From contig JALNXD010000005.1 in assembly GCA_023230565.1 (NCBI GenBank), positions 51,387-115,386 on the forward strand: a stretch of DNA of 64,000 nt. Direction: 5' to 3'. Within the stretch, counting starts at the first letter, position 1. Every line of letters starts with the position of its first letter. This DNA comes from Syntrophales bacterium. Lineage in GTDB: Bacteria > Desulfobacterota > Syntrophia > Syntrophales > UBA2210. The position numbers and the translations under genes were made by a program. Under the pieces are notes generated by a model. The model saw only the letters and a list, made by a program, of their open reading frames with translations, searched no databases and was not told the DNA's origin. Below, piece after piece: positions 27,613-36,515 of this stretch.

Positions 27613-28319
27613 TGCTCATAATAAAGGATATCCACACTTTCTACGGCCATATAGAGGCACTTAAAGGAGTGACGTTAGAAATTTCAGAAGGAGAAATTGT
27701 CACTCTGGTTGGAAGTAACGGTGCAGGGAAATCAACAACATTGATGTCGGTGTGCGGTATTTCGCCTCCGCGAACGGGCGATATTCATTTCATGGGAATT
27801 CCGATTCACAATTTGCCGCCCCATAAAATCGCTTCTCTGGGAATATGCCAGGTTCCTGAAGGGCGTCACATATTTCCGCATCTGACAGTTGCCGAAAATC
27901 TTGATATGGGTGCATTCTTAAGAAATGACAAAAGACAGGTCAGACGAGACGTTGAATATGTTTTTGAACTTTTTCCTGTTCTGGCGAAGAGAAAAAAGCA
28001 ATCCGGCGGTACACTTTCGGGAGGGGAACAGCAGATGCTCGCAATATCGAGAGCTATTATGGCAAAACCGAAACTGCTTCTTCTCGATGAGCCCTCGCTT
28101 GGTCTTTCCCCCCTGGTCGTAAGACAGATATTCAATATAATTTTTAAAATCAATGAAGACAGCAGGACAACAATTTTTCTCGTTGAACAAAATGCGAACC
28201 TCGCGTTAAAAATAGCTCACAGGGGATATGTAATGGAAAACGGAAAAGTGACCATTGCCGATTCTGCAGGTAATCTGGTGAGAAATGAAGAAGTGAAAAA
28301 AGCATACCTTGGTATATAG
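27612..28319 (+). CDS. livF: Branched-chain amino acid ABC transporter ATP-binding protein LivF
   Basis: 235 residues from ATG 27612, whose A is the last base of the livG stop (TGATG); an overlapping TTG at 27609 is less likely. Walker A GSNGAGKST, VPEGRHIFPHLTVAENL (LivF-specific), the signature TLSGGEQQMLAISRA, Walker B LLLDEPSLGLSP and the H-loop VEQNANLAL are seen. It ends the liv operon. The next gene is convergent, beginning ten bases after its stop, and no clear terminator lies between. Confidence 0.95.
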   Translation: MLIIKDIHTFYGHIEALKGVTLEISEGEIVTLVGSNGAGKSTTLMSVCGISPPRTGDIHFMGIPIHNLPPHKIASLGICQVPEGRHIFPHLTVAENLDMGAFLRNDKRQVRRDVEYVFELFPVLAKRKKQSGGTLSGGEQQMLAISRAIMAKPKLLLLDEPSLGLSPLVVRQIFNIIFKINEDSRTTIFLVEQNANLALKIAHRGYVMENGKVTIADSAGNLVRNEEVKKAYLGI

Positions 28320-28328
28320 AGAGCATAA

Positions 28329-29456
28329 TCAAGGGGCTACAGCACGGAGGAAGGTAATGCGACCTTCTTTTATCTGAAATAAAAAAGCATTTTTTCTGAG
28401 ATTTCCATCCTCGCCAAGTGCAAGTGGACCGGACAATCCAGGGAAAGCTTTTGTGCAGGCAAGTGAGTTTCTTATTTCCCGGCCTCTTGTGGACTGAGCT
28501 CTTTGTATAGCATCGACAAGAATGAAATAGGCATCGGCACCGAGCGTTTCAAGTACCCCTGGCTCATATCCCCGTTCTGCCTTAAATCTTGTGGCAAAAT
28601 TGCTTTCTTTTTCTTTGGGCGCATCAAGATTAAATTGTCCGAAAAACATCAGGCCTTCCGCACGTGCACCTCCCGCTTCTATGAACATGCCGGGGTCAGG
28701 TTCAGTTATCGTAAACATAGGAATGCTGAAGCCTAATTCTCCGGCTTTACTCACGGCATGAAAGGCTTCAGGATAAGAAACGGGGAGAAACAATATGTTC
28801 GGTTTTGCTGCCATAAGAGAGGATATCTGGAAAGCCAGATCTTTGTCTTGCGAAGTGCAATACGCTATTGAGACGACTTTCCCTCCCATGCTGCCATACT
28901 TCTTTTTAAAAAAATCAGCCACACACGTACTGGCATTTTTTTCGATATCTATAAGAATTGAAGCTTTGCGTGCCTCAAGCGTTTCAATGGCATAGCGAGC
29001 GATTAATTCAGTCTGATACGTATCTGAAAAACAAAGGCGGAAGAGAAACTTTTTTGATGTTCTGAAATCGGAAGCTGTCACGGCAGTTGTAACCACAGGG
29101 ATTTCCTTTTTTTCAGTTATCTCGCTTCCTGCGTCCAAAGCATCCTTGTCTGTCTCCAGTATGATGGCTGATACATTATGCTGAACTGTGAGTTTTTTTA
29201 ATGCCTCTAAGGTTTCATGTGCGTTTCCTTTTGTATCAACGACCACAAGTTCAATCGGAATTCTTGATGTGGTAACAGGTTGTATCGCGTGTGCAGCAAA
29301 TATTCCCGCGTGGAGCTTCTGGCCATATGCCGAGAGCGAGCCTGTAACCGGAAGGCATATTCCTATTCTGACTTTATCAGTTTCTGCACAACTTGCCGCA
29401 GTACACTGAATAAGAATAATAATGGCGCATATGAATATGGATACTCTTATCTGCAT
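28329..29456 (-). CDS. Second Liv-type periplasmic binding protein
   Basis: 375 residues with a signal peptide (MQIRVSIFICAIIILIQ, cleavage around SCAE) and a type I periplasmic binding fold starting VRIGICLPVTGSLSAYG. It is clearly a paralogue of the LivK-type protein at 23374 but distant. AGGA sits six bases before the ATG. It is the last gene of the minus-strand era-der unit, starting three bases after der, and runs head-on into livF. It may feed the neighbouring LivFGHM with another ligand or act as a sensor; no dedicated permease adjoins it. Confidence 0.82.
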   Translation of the reverse strand: MQIRVSIFICAIIILIQCTAASCAETDKVRIGICLPVTGSLSAYGQKLHAGIFAAHAIQPVTTSRIPIELVVVDTKGNAHETLEALKKLTVQHNVSAIILETDKDALDAGSEITEKKEIPVVTTAVTASDFRTSKKFLFRLCFSDTYQTELIARYAIETLEARKASILIDIEKNASTCVADFFKKKYGSMGGKVVSIAYCTSQDKDLAFQISSLMAAKPNILFLPVSYPEAFHAVSKAGELGFSIPMFTITEPDPGMFIEAGGARAEGLMFFGQFNLDAPKEKESNFATRFKAERGYEPGVLETLGADAYFILVDAIQRAQSTRGREIRNSLACTKAFPGLSGPLALGEDGNLRKNAFLFQIKEGRITFLRAVAP

Positions 29457-29459
29457 TTA

Positions 29460-30782
29460 CTATCCTGTGTTTCCTTTCTTTCTAAATACTATTCGAATCG
29501 GAGTGTGAACAAACTCAAACTCCTCTCTTATTCTATTGAGGAGATACCGCTTGTATGAAAAATGGATTGCTTTCGGTTCTTTCACAAAAAAAATAAAAGT
29601 AGGCGGTTTCACAGAAGCCTGAGTTCCATAGAGGATACTGTTTGCTCTGTTGCGATATCGGGAAGGCGGCATTCGCTCAACAATCTCGGCAATTTTCACG
29701 TTCAGCTCAGATGTGGCGACCCTTTTCGTGTATTGAGTATAGACGGTATCGACCAGATCAAATATTTTTAGAACCCGCTGTCCCGATAAAGCCGAAATCG
29801 AGAGTATGGGTGCAAACTCCAGATACTTAAGATTATTTCTAACATGTTTAACGTAAGCTCCTATGGTATTATTATTTTTTTCAATCAAATCCCATTTATT
29901 GATCACAATAATGGTAGCAACTCCCCTTTCATGTGCAAGGCCTGCAATTTTCGTATCCTGGTCCGTCACACCATTTTCCGCATCAATCAATATAAGGGCG
30001 ATGTCGCAACGATCAAGAACTTTTATGACTTCAACCATGCTATATTGTTCCAGCTTGAGGCTTATTTTGCTTTTTTTGCGGAGTCCGGCAGTGTCTATGA
30101 GCATATATTTGCGGTCTTTCAACTCAAAGGCAGTATCAACCGTATCTCTGGTGGTGCCGGGAATCGGTGTCACTATAGTTCGTTCATATCCCAGAATTTT
30201 GTTTATAAGAGACGATTTCCCGACATTCGGTTTTCCGATAACCGCTATCTTTATCCTTTCTTCTTCCTTTTGTTCGGAAACAACTGCCTCGGGGAGCGAG
30301 GCAACAACATCATCCATCATATCAGCAACGCCAATTCCGTGTTGCGAAGAGAGTGCGTAAATTTTTTCGACTCCAAGCCTGTAGAACTCGTAAATCTTTT
30401 CCTCCTGCTTCATATTATCTATTTTATTTACTCCATAGAAGACAGGTTTTTCCGTTTTCCTGAGCAGATTCGATATGTCCGTATCCGACGGCGTGAGGCC
30501 ATCCCGTCCATCCATGAGGAATATAATTGCGTCTGCTTCTTCAATTGCAAGCTTCGTCTGTCTTTTCATTTGCAAAAGCATTTCATCAGGCGTAACTGGC
30601 TCGAAGCCTCCGGTATCTATCACTACAAAGTCCCTGCCATTCCAGTAACCGTCACCGTAATTCCTGTCCCGTGTTGCACCGGGCTGGTCAATTACAATTG
30701 TTTTTTTGGTATCGGAAAGACGGTTAAAAAGAGTCGATTTACCTACATTAGGTCTTCCCACGATTGCAATTACAGGTCTCAT
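29460..30782 (-). CDS. der: Ribosome-associated GTPase Der (EngA)
   Basis: 440 residues with two tandem GTPase domains and a C-terminal KH-like domain. The first P-loop is GRPNVGKSTLFN (8-19), the second GKPNVGKSSLINK (about 182), with NKID and NKWD specificity motifs. Der is needed for 50S subunit maturation. It overlaps era by four bases. A 339-residue open frame on the opposite strand is a shadow of this gene. Confidence 0.96.
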   Translation of the reverse strand: MRPVIAIVGRPNVGKSTLFNRLSDTKKTIVIDQPGATRDRNYGDGYWNGRDFVVIDTGGFEPVTPDEMLLQMKRQTKLAIEEADAIIFLMDGRDGLTPSDTDISNLLRKTEKPVFYGVNKIDNMKQEEKIYEFYRLGVEKIYALSSQHGIGVADMMDDVVASLPEAVVSEQKEEERIKIAVIGKPNVGKSSLINKILGYERTIVTPIPGTTRDTVDTAFELKDRKYMLIDTAGLRKKSKISLKLEQYSMVEVIKVLDRCDIALILIDAENGVTDQDTKIAGLAHERGVATIIVINKWDLIEKNNNTIGAYVKHVRNNLKYLEFAPILSISALSGQRVLKIFDLVDTVYTQYTKRVATSELNVKIAEIVERMPPSRYRNRANSILYGTQASVKPPTFIFFVKEPKAIHFSYKRYLLNRIREEFEFVHTPIRIVFRKKGNTG

Positions 30783-31693
30783 TTTATCTTGTACCCGAGT
30801 TCTGACATCATGTGCGAATCTTCGGTCCAGTCCTTGCTCACCCGTACAAAAAGTTCAAGGTAAATTCTCGTTCCGAAAAACTTTTCCATCTCCAGGCGTG
30901 CGCGAGTCCCTATACGTTTCAACATTTCCCCCCGCTTGCCTATCAGGATACCTTTTTGGGAATTTTTGGCAACAGTTATGGTTGCCTGAATTCTTACAAG
31001 ATTTTTTTCTGCAATTTCTTTAAATGTGTCTACAGTGACAGCCGTAGAATAAGGAATTTCCTGATGGCTGAGAAGAGTTATTTTTTCACGTATAATCTCC
31101 TGCGCAAGAAACCTTTCCGTCATGTCAGTCATTAGATCTTCCGGAAAATATGGCGGTCCTTCGGGCAAAGTGTCCCGGATCTTTCCGAGAAGAGTATCTA
31201 CGTTAAATCCGGTTGCGGCGGAAAGCGGTATAATTTCACTGAAGGAATAAAAGTCTTTCCACATATCGATCAGCGGCAGAAGCATTTCTTTTTGGACCAG
31301 ATCGACTTTATTAATGACAAGAAAAACCGGTACAGCCACATTCTCCAGACTTCCAAGAATATAACGGTCATTTAGATCCGGCTGGTCAAATTTTTTTGCC
31401 GCATCAATAAGAAGGAGTATTAAATCTGAATCTGAAAGAGTGCTTATTGCCGTTGCCACCATATATTCGTTTAAAGAAGAAGTTCCTTTATGAATGCCAG
31501 GCGTATCGACGAATATAAACTGACCGTTCTCGATGTTTTTGATTCCGGTGATTCTGTTTCTTGTCGTCTGGGGCTTGCGAGTGGTGATGGCAATTTTCTC
31601 TCCTATGATAAAATTAAGAAGAGTGGACTTTCCTACATTGGGACTTCCTATTATTCCTATGAATCCTGATTTAAACACAATACAGCACTCCAT
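30779..31693 (-). CDS. era: GTPase Era
   Basis: 304 residues. Era binds the 3' end of 16S rRNA and couples 30S maturation to growth. The P-loop GSPNVGKSTLLN, G3 DTPGIHKG, NKVD motif and a C-terminal KH domain with KNSQKGILIGKRG are present. It begins MECCIVFKSGFIG; a start a few codons in is possible, since the conserved part begins at FKSGF. It overlaps der, so both GTPases are made together. Confidence 0.95.
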   Translation of the reverse strand: MECCIVFKSGFIGIIGSPNVGKSTLLNFIIGEKIAITTRKPQTTRNRITGIKNIENGQFIFVDTPGIHKGTSSLNEYMVATAISTLSDSDLILLLIDAAKKFDQPDLNDRYILGSLENVAVPVFLVINKVDLVQKEMLLPLIDMWKDFYSFSEIIPLSAATGFNVDTLLGKIRDTLPEGPPYFPEDLMTDMTERFLAQEIIREKITLLSHQEIPYSTAVTVDTFKEIAEKNLVRIQATITVAKNSQKGILIGKRGEMLKRIGTRARLEMEKFFGTRIYLELFVRVSKDWTEDSHMMSELGYKIK

Positions 31694-31776
31694 TGTTTTG
31701 TACGCGCGTTTCTTTCAATGACGGGCGCCCGGTATATATATGATTTGCACTATCATAATCATACATTTATTTTCAC

Positions 31777-32865
31777 TCATCCGCGAAGACTTGCCGGCAT
31801 TCGCTCTTTCGGGACTAAACTGCGAGGATCCGCTCTATAGATTTTGCCGTCCACTTCCAAATTCAATGTATTACGTTCTTGCTGCATATCTTCTTTGATG
31901 CTGAAATTCGTTTCCCCTAATTTGTCTTTTAAAAGCATGACAGTGTTGTTTTTGATTCCACGAAAATAGGAGCTGTCTTTGGGAGAGATATAAAAACAAA
32001 TACTTTTACTTGAAGGAGAAACGTTGTGAAGCAATCCCAAGGCCATATCGAGAAAAATCGAATTTTCAACAAGGGTTCTGAAGGCCGGGTGAAAAGGGCC
32101 GCTTACTATTCCTTTTTCAAAAAACATTTCGGGAGTGTTGTGAAGGCCTATCCTTATTACCGGGATATGAGCCAGTTTAAAAAGTAAAAGAGCATCTTTG
32201 CACCAGTTAACAGCTTCATCCATTGATAACGCTCGGTAGAGGCCCTTTTCATACATTTCGGCAAGTTTTGTATTTCTCAGTACGATCGTTGGGTGTATTC
32301 TTACCATATCGGGGCGAAGTTCAATAGTTTCCGAAACGCTTTTCAAGAAGCTGGCCTTTGTATCACCCGGCAATCCTGCCATAAGGTGTATTCCTGTTTC
32401 AAATCCGGATGATTTTAATGCGCATATTGCTTTTTTTACCTGTTCTGAAGAGTGTCCTCTTTCAGAAAGAAGAAGTACTTCGTCATTGAGAGACTGGGCG
32501 CCGATTTCAATTGTTTTCACATATCTCCTCTTCAAAAATCCAAGAGAGTGTTCATCGATCCAGTCCGGCCTTGTAGATATTCGTATGGATGCAACTTTTC
32601 CTTCTTGTATTAAGCGTAAGGCGTATGCGAGAAGCTTTTCCTGTAATCCCGTCTCCATTCCAGTGAAATTTCCACCGTAAAACGCGATTTGCACCTCTTG
32701 TGGCAGTGCATTACTTTTGCTTTTTAGATAATCGTCAACAGTTCTGTTGAATAATTTTTCATCAATTTCATCATAATCCCCGGCGGTAATTTTTTCATTG
32801 CAAAAAACACATCTGTTCGGACAACCGCGGTTCATTATGAATATAGGGATAATAAAAGGTTTCAT
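31777..32865 (-). CDS. Elp3-like radical SAM protein
   Basis: 362 residues. An N-terminal radical SAM domain carries CPNRCVFC (Cx3Cx2C for the 4Fe-4S cluster), followed by FYGGNFTG, STRPD and GAQSLNDEVL, phrases shared with Elp3/coproporphyrinogen-oxidase-like radical SAM proteins. No acetyltransferase domain like that of true Elp3 is seen. It lies between rnc (gap nine bases) and era, next to tRNA-modifying genes. That context suggests RNA modification, but its substrate is unknown. Confidence 0.78.
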   Translation of the reverse strand: MKPFIIPIFIMNRGCPNRCVFCNEKITAGDYDEIDEKLFNRTVDDYLKSKSNALPQEVQIAFYGGNFTGMETGLQEKLLAYALRLIQEGKVASIRISTRPDWIDEHSLGFLKRRYVKTIEIGAQSLNDEVLLLSERGHSSEQVKKAICALKSSGFETGIHLMAGLPGDTKASFLKSVSETIELRPDMVRIHPTIVLRNTKLAEMYEKGLYRALSMDEAVNWCKDALLLFKLAHIPVIRIGLHNTPEMFFEKGIVSGPFHPAFRTLVENSIFLDMALGLLHNVSPSSKSICFYISPKDSSYFRGIKNNTVMLLKDKLGETNFSIKEDMQQERNTLNLEVDGKIYRADPRSLVPKERMPASLRG

Positions 32866-32874
32866 TAAAAAAAA

Positions 32875-33567
32875 TCATTCTGCGGAAAGTATTTTCAAAG
32901 CCTTTGTCGCTGCATTTTGTTCGGCTTCTTTCTTGTTTTTTCCTATACCGCGCTGCCTGGTATGATTATTAACTATTACTTCGATTTCAAAAGTTTTATC
33001 GTGATCGGGTCCGTATTCTTGTATCATTGCATACTGCGGTATCAACTTGTAGCGAGCCTGACAGAATTCCTGAAGAAGAGATTTCGTATCACGATAGGGT
33101 TGCTCGAAAAAAAGTGAATCAAAAATCGATGATACGACGGCTTTTACTTCCGCATATCCTCCATCGAGAAATACTGCAGCAATGATCGCTTCCAGCGCAT
33201 TGGCAAGGATCGAATTCTTTTCTCTTCCCCCTGATGTGCTTTCTCCCTTGCCGAGATGAAGCCATTTGCTGACGTTCAGTTTTCGGGATACTTCAGCCAG
33301 AGGCTGTTCAGTTACCAGAGATGCGCGCATTTTTGAAAGACTTCCTTCATCGTGATCAGGAAACTTTTTGTAAATTATTTCACTTATACAAAGCTGCAGC
33401 ACCGCATCGCCGAGAAATTCCAGACGCTCATTATCATGATATCCGAGAGATTGATTTTCATTTACGAAAGAGCTGTGCGTGAGGGCTTCTTTGAGAAGTG
33501 ATATGTTTCCGAATCTGTATCCGATCAGCTTCTCGAATTCGTAAAAATCATTTTGCTGTGTGTGCAT
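32875..33567 (-). CDS. rnc: Ribonuclease III
   Basis: 230 residues. RNase III cuts double-stranded RNA in rRNA precursors and mRNAs. The catalytic signature NERLEFLGDAVL is near residue 45, and a C-terminal double-stranded-RNA-binding domain ends with RGIGKNKKEAEQNAATKAL. Start and length match the family. It sits two bases after mtaB and nine before the Elp3-like gene on the minus strand. Confidence 0.96.
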   Translation of the reverse strand: MHTQQNDFYEFEKLIGYRFGNISLLKEALTHSSFVNENQSLGYHDNERLEFLGDAVLQLCISEIIYKKFPDHDEGSLSKMRASLVTEQPLAEVSRKLNVSKWLHLGKGESTSGGREKNSILANALEAIIAAVFLDGGYAEVKAVVSSIFDSLFFEQPYRDTKSLLQEFCQARYKLIPQYAMIQEYGPDHDKTFEIEVIVNNHTRQRGIGKNKKEAEQNAATKALKILSAE

Positions 33568-33569
33568 GA

Positions 33570-34874
33570 CTACACAATCCTCCCTAACAGTCTTTCTCCC
33601 GATACATGTTCTGCATGTACTGATGCAATGGAATTGATGAGACTTTCATCGCCATTGGTCACGAGTACTTGTATGTAATTATCTGAAAAACCTTTCATAA
33701 GTTTCCTGTCCTTTGCTGTGTTTCCTTCAATAAGTACGGACATGCGATTACCTATAAAACGAGAAATAAATGTGTATTTTTTTTGCGATCCGAGGCTTCT
33801 CAGTGCTGCAGCCCGTCTTTTCTTTGTTGTTTCATCTACCTGGTCCGGCATTGCGGCGGCTCTTGTACCCGGACGCTTAGAATAAGGGAAAACATGAAGA
33901 TAGGCAAGCGGAAGAGACTCGATGAAAGAAAAGGTATTTTGAAATTCCCTTTCTCCTTCTCCCGGAAATCCGGCGATCACATCTGCCCCAATGGCAACAT
34001 CAGGTATTTTTTTTATGATTTTATCAATTTGAGTTCGAAATTCGTTAACCGTATAGGTGCGCTTCATGCGCGAAAGTATGTAATCGTCCGCACTTTGGAG
34101 CGGGACATGAAGGTGCCTGCACAAAATTGACGACGAGGAGACGGCATCGATTAGTCTATCACTTATTTCCATTGGCTCAATTGAGCTTATGCGTAATCTT
34201 TCAAGCAATGTATCAGCTTCTATCCTACGAATCAATGATGCCAGGTCATGTGAATAATCCAGATCGACTCCGTATAGACCAAGATGAATTCCGGTGAGTA
34301 TGACTTCTCTGTAGCCCGATTTTTGTAAAGTCCTTACAGCTTCAATGACAGCATCCGGATGGAGGCTTCGGCTCGGGCCCCTTGCAAACGGTATGATGCA
34401 GTAACTGCAGAAGGCATTGCAGCCATCCTGGATTTTAAGGTAGGCTCTTGTGTGTTCGGAGAAATTGGTTACAGAAAGGCTTGAAAACGTATTCTTTGCT
34501 GCAATATCACTTACAACTATTTTTTGTTTGCTTTGAAAAAGGCCGCTTACCATATCAGGGATTCGCCTTTTTTCATCAGTCCCTGCCACCAGTCTCACAC
34601 CGGGTAAACTGGAAAATACATGTGGTGAGGTCTGCGCGTAGCATCCTGTAACAATAATTGCAGATGCCGGATTTTGTGCGTGTGCTTTTCTGACAAGCTG
34701 TCTGGACTGATAATCGGTCTTTGCCGTAACTGTGCAGGTGTTTATAATATATACATCGGCTTCGGCAGAAAAAGGAACAATTTCATGTCCATAGAGAGCG
34801 AGTTTCTCACGTATCCCTTCGGTTTCATAATAGTTGACTTTACATCCTAGAGTGGCGAGGGCGACTTTAAACAT
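33570..34874 (-). CDS. mtaB: tRNA t6A37 methylthiotransferase MtaB
   Basis: 434 residues from ATG 34874, giving MFKVALATLGCKVNYYE; the frame runs 17 codons further up, but that extension lies inside mnmA and is not conserved-looking. MtaB adds a methylthio group to t6A37 in tRNA. The UPF0004 domain (three cysteines, including NTCTVTAKTD), the radical SAM motif CNAFCSYC and a C-terminal TRAM-like domain are seen. It overlaps the end of mnmA by eight bases. TsaB, encoded at 17628, helps make its t6A substrate. Confidence 0.93.
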   Translation of the reverse strand: MFKVALATLGCKVNYYETEGIREKLALYGHEIVPFSAEADVYIINTCTVTAKTDYQSRQLVRKAHAQNPASAIIVTGCYAQTSPHVFSSLPGVRLVAGTDEKRRIPDMVSGLFQSKQKIVVSDIAAKNTFSSLSVTNFSEHTRAYLKIQDGCNAFCSYCIIPFARGPSRSLHPDAVIEAVRTLQKSGYREVILTGIHLGLYGVDLDYSHDLASLIRRIEADTLLERLRISSIEPMEISDRLIDAVSSSSILCRHLHVPLQSADDYILSRMKRTYTVNEFRTQIDKIIKKIPDVAIGADVIAGFPGEGEREFQNTFSFIESLPLAYLHVFPYSKRPGTRAAAMPDQVDETTKKRRAAALRSLGSQKKYTFISRFIGNRMSVLIEGNTAKDRKLMKGFSDNYIQVLVTNGDESLINSIASVHAEHVSGERLLGRIV

Positions 34875-35934
34875 GACGAAATACCGCATCAATCCATCCG
34901 CCGCCAAGAATGGCGTCGCCTTCATAAAATACTGCGGCTTGTCCCGGGGCTACGGCCTTTTGAGGAGAATTGAATCTCACGGCGACTCGACGGCGGTCAT
35001 GTGAAAAAGTTTCTATAATCGATGGAACGCCTCGATGGCGATAACGGATGCGTGTCACTGCGGTTAGCTGTTCAGACTTTTCAGGCTCCTGGTGTATCCA
35101 AGAGACATCAATGGCGGTAAGTCCATCGGAAAACTGGTCTTCATCTCGCCCAACAATCACCCGATTCAGGTTTTTGTCAATAGCGGTAACGAAATAGGGG
35201 CGTTCAGAGGCGATCTTGAGACCCTTTCGCTGACCTATTGTAACAGAATGAATGCCATGATGCTGCCCTACGATTTCCCCTTTATGCGTTATGATATCGC
35301 CGGGGGCCAAGACACTTGGATCAGTGCAATTAGATTCAATAAAATGCCGGTAATTTCCTGAAGGAATAAAGCAGATTTCCTGACTTTCATTTTTTTCTTC
35401 GAACAGGATTTTTTCTTTTGCCGCAATCTCTCGAATATTTTTTTTTGTCAAATCGCCATTTGGAAAAACAGTGCGCGCAAGCTCCTTTTGTCCTAAACGG
35501 AAGAGAAAATAGGATTGATCTTTTCTGTTATCATATCCCTGTTTCAGAATATATGAGCCTGTATTTCGATCATGTTCGACCCGGCAGTAATGTCCCGTAG
35601 CAATATAGTCAATTCCGCGAGAATCGGCTTGCTCGATGAGGTATTTAAATTTAATTTTTTGATTACAGACGGCACAGGGATTAGGCGTTTTTCCTGATAG
35701 ATATTCTGAAACAAAGTAATCGACGACATTTTTTTTAAATGCCGCCGCAGCATCTACCTTGTGAAGATCAATTCCCAGCCTCTTGCATACTGATTCCGCC
35801 TCTGTTTCGGCGCGAATGGAATACCCGTTGTCTATGTACAGCCCTTCAACATGAAATCCTTTCGTTCCAAGCAGGTAAGCGGCAACTGCACTGTCGATGC
35901 CGCCGCTCATGCCTATTAAAACAGTTCTTTTCAT
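34867..35934 (-). CDS. mnmA: tRNA-specific 2-thiouridylase MnmA
   Basis: 355 residues. MnmA thiolates U34 of tRNA-Lys, -Glu and -Gln. The PP-loop GMSGGIDSAVAAYLL is at the N-terminus. The two catalytic cysteines are in NPCAVCNQKIKF and SQEICFIP, and GQHHGIHSVTIGQRKGL is a family landmark. It leads the minus-strand cluster mnmA-mtaB-rnc-radical SAM-era-der. A short gap of 146 bases separates it from the divergent cupin gene. Confidence 0.96.
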   Translation of the reverse strand: MKRTVLIGMSGGIDSAVAAYLLGTKGFHVEGLYIDNGYSIRAETEAESVCKRLGIDLHKVDAAAAFKKNVVDYFVSEYLSGKTPNPCAVCNQKIKFKYLIEQADSRGIDYIATGHYCRVEHDRNTGSYILKQGYDNRKDQSYFLFRLGQKELARTVFPNGDLTKKNIREIAAKEKILFEEKNESQEICFIPSGNYRHFIESNCTDPSVLAPGDIITHKGEIVGQHHGIHSVTIGQRKGLKIASERPYFVTAIDKNLNRVIVGRDEDQFSDGLTAIDVSWIHQEPEKSEQLTAVTRIRYRHRGVPSIIETFSHDRRRVAVRFNSPQKAVAPGQAAVFYEGDAILGGGWIDAVFRHV

Positions 35935-36080
35935 TTCACCCTCTAAATAATGAAAACAAAAGACTTGATTCCTAACGCCTCACAAAGTAGTTGTCAATAG
36001 AATAATATTGTTGCATCTTAACCTCACAATGTGAATAAGATAATGGGCTTCAAATTCATACCGGAAAGGAATGTGGAACG

Positions 36081-36407
36081 ATGATGTTTGTGAAAGAAGA
36101 TGAAAGGCATTATATGGATTTAGCCGAGGGTATAAAAATGAAAGCACTCACGTATGGCCAAAAAACACTCATGTCGGAATTCAGGCTTTCAGAAGGGGCG
36201 CATCTTCCTTCGCACAGCCATTTTCACGAGCAGATAGGATATCTGATTTCAGGAAGGATTCGTTTCGAAATAGGAGGAAAAACGTACGAAGCAGCGCCCG
36301 GAGACTCATGGTGCATTCCAGGAGATGTACTGCACAGTGCTGATATACTAGAAGATTCTCTGGCAGTCGAGGTGTTTTCTCCTGTCAGGGAAGAATATCT
36401 CCCTTAA
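36081..36407 (+). CDS. Small cupin-domain protein
   Basis: 108 residues, one cupin barrel. The first motif is seen as LPSHSHFHEQIGYLISGRIRFEIGG's core (HSHxHEQ, then a Gly-rich strand) and the second as PGDSWCIPGDVLHSA. The H-x-H-x3-4-Q pattern and the later His suggest a bound metal ion. Such single-domain cupins act as small enzymes or binding proteins; the substrate cannot be deduced. It is divergent from mnmA and convergent with the aldolase-like gene. Confidence 0.75.
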   Translation: MMFVKEDERHYMDLAEGIKMKALTYGQKTLMSEFRLSEGAHLPSHSHFHEQIGYLISGRIRFEIGGKTYEAAPGDSWCIPGDVLHSADILEDSLAVEVFSPVREEYLP

Positions 36408-36465
36408 AACCTCCTTGTACCGGAGTGGCCTGCATTGTACTAAATCTCTTTTGGCATGAGATGTT

Positions 36466-36477
36466 GACCGGCCGGTC
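36466..36477. repeat. Perfect 12-base palindrome in the convergent gap
   Basis: GACCGGCCGGTC is its own reverse complement. It lies between the 3' ends of the cupin (+) and aldolase-like (-) genes. No T run follows on either strand, so a terminator role is weak; a protein site is possible. Confidence 0.35.
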
Positions 36478-36515
36478 CTTTAAATGACGCATGAAGAAAT
36501 CCTTTTTGAATATCT

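Noticed and set aside
29844..30863. 339-codon open frame antisense to der
   Set aside because: Its translation has no domain-like content and it mirrors the codon pattern of der on the other strand, which has clear GTPase motifs.
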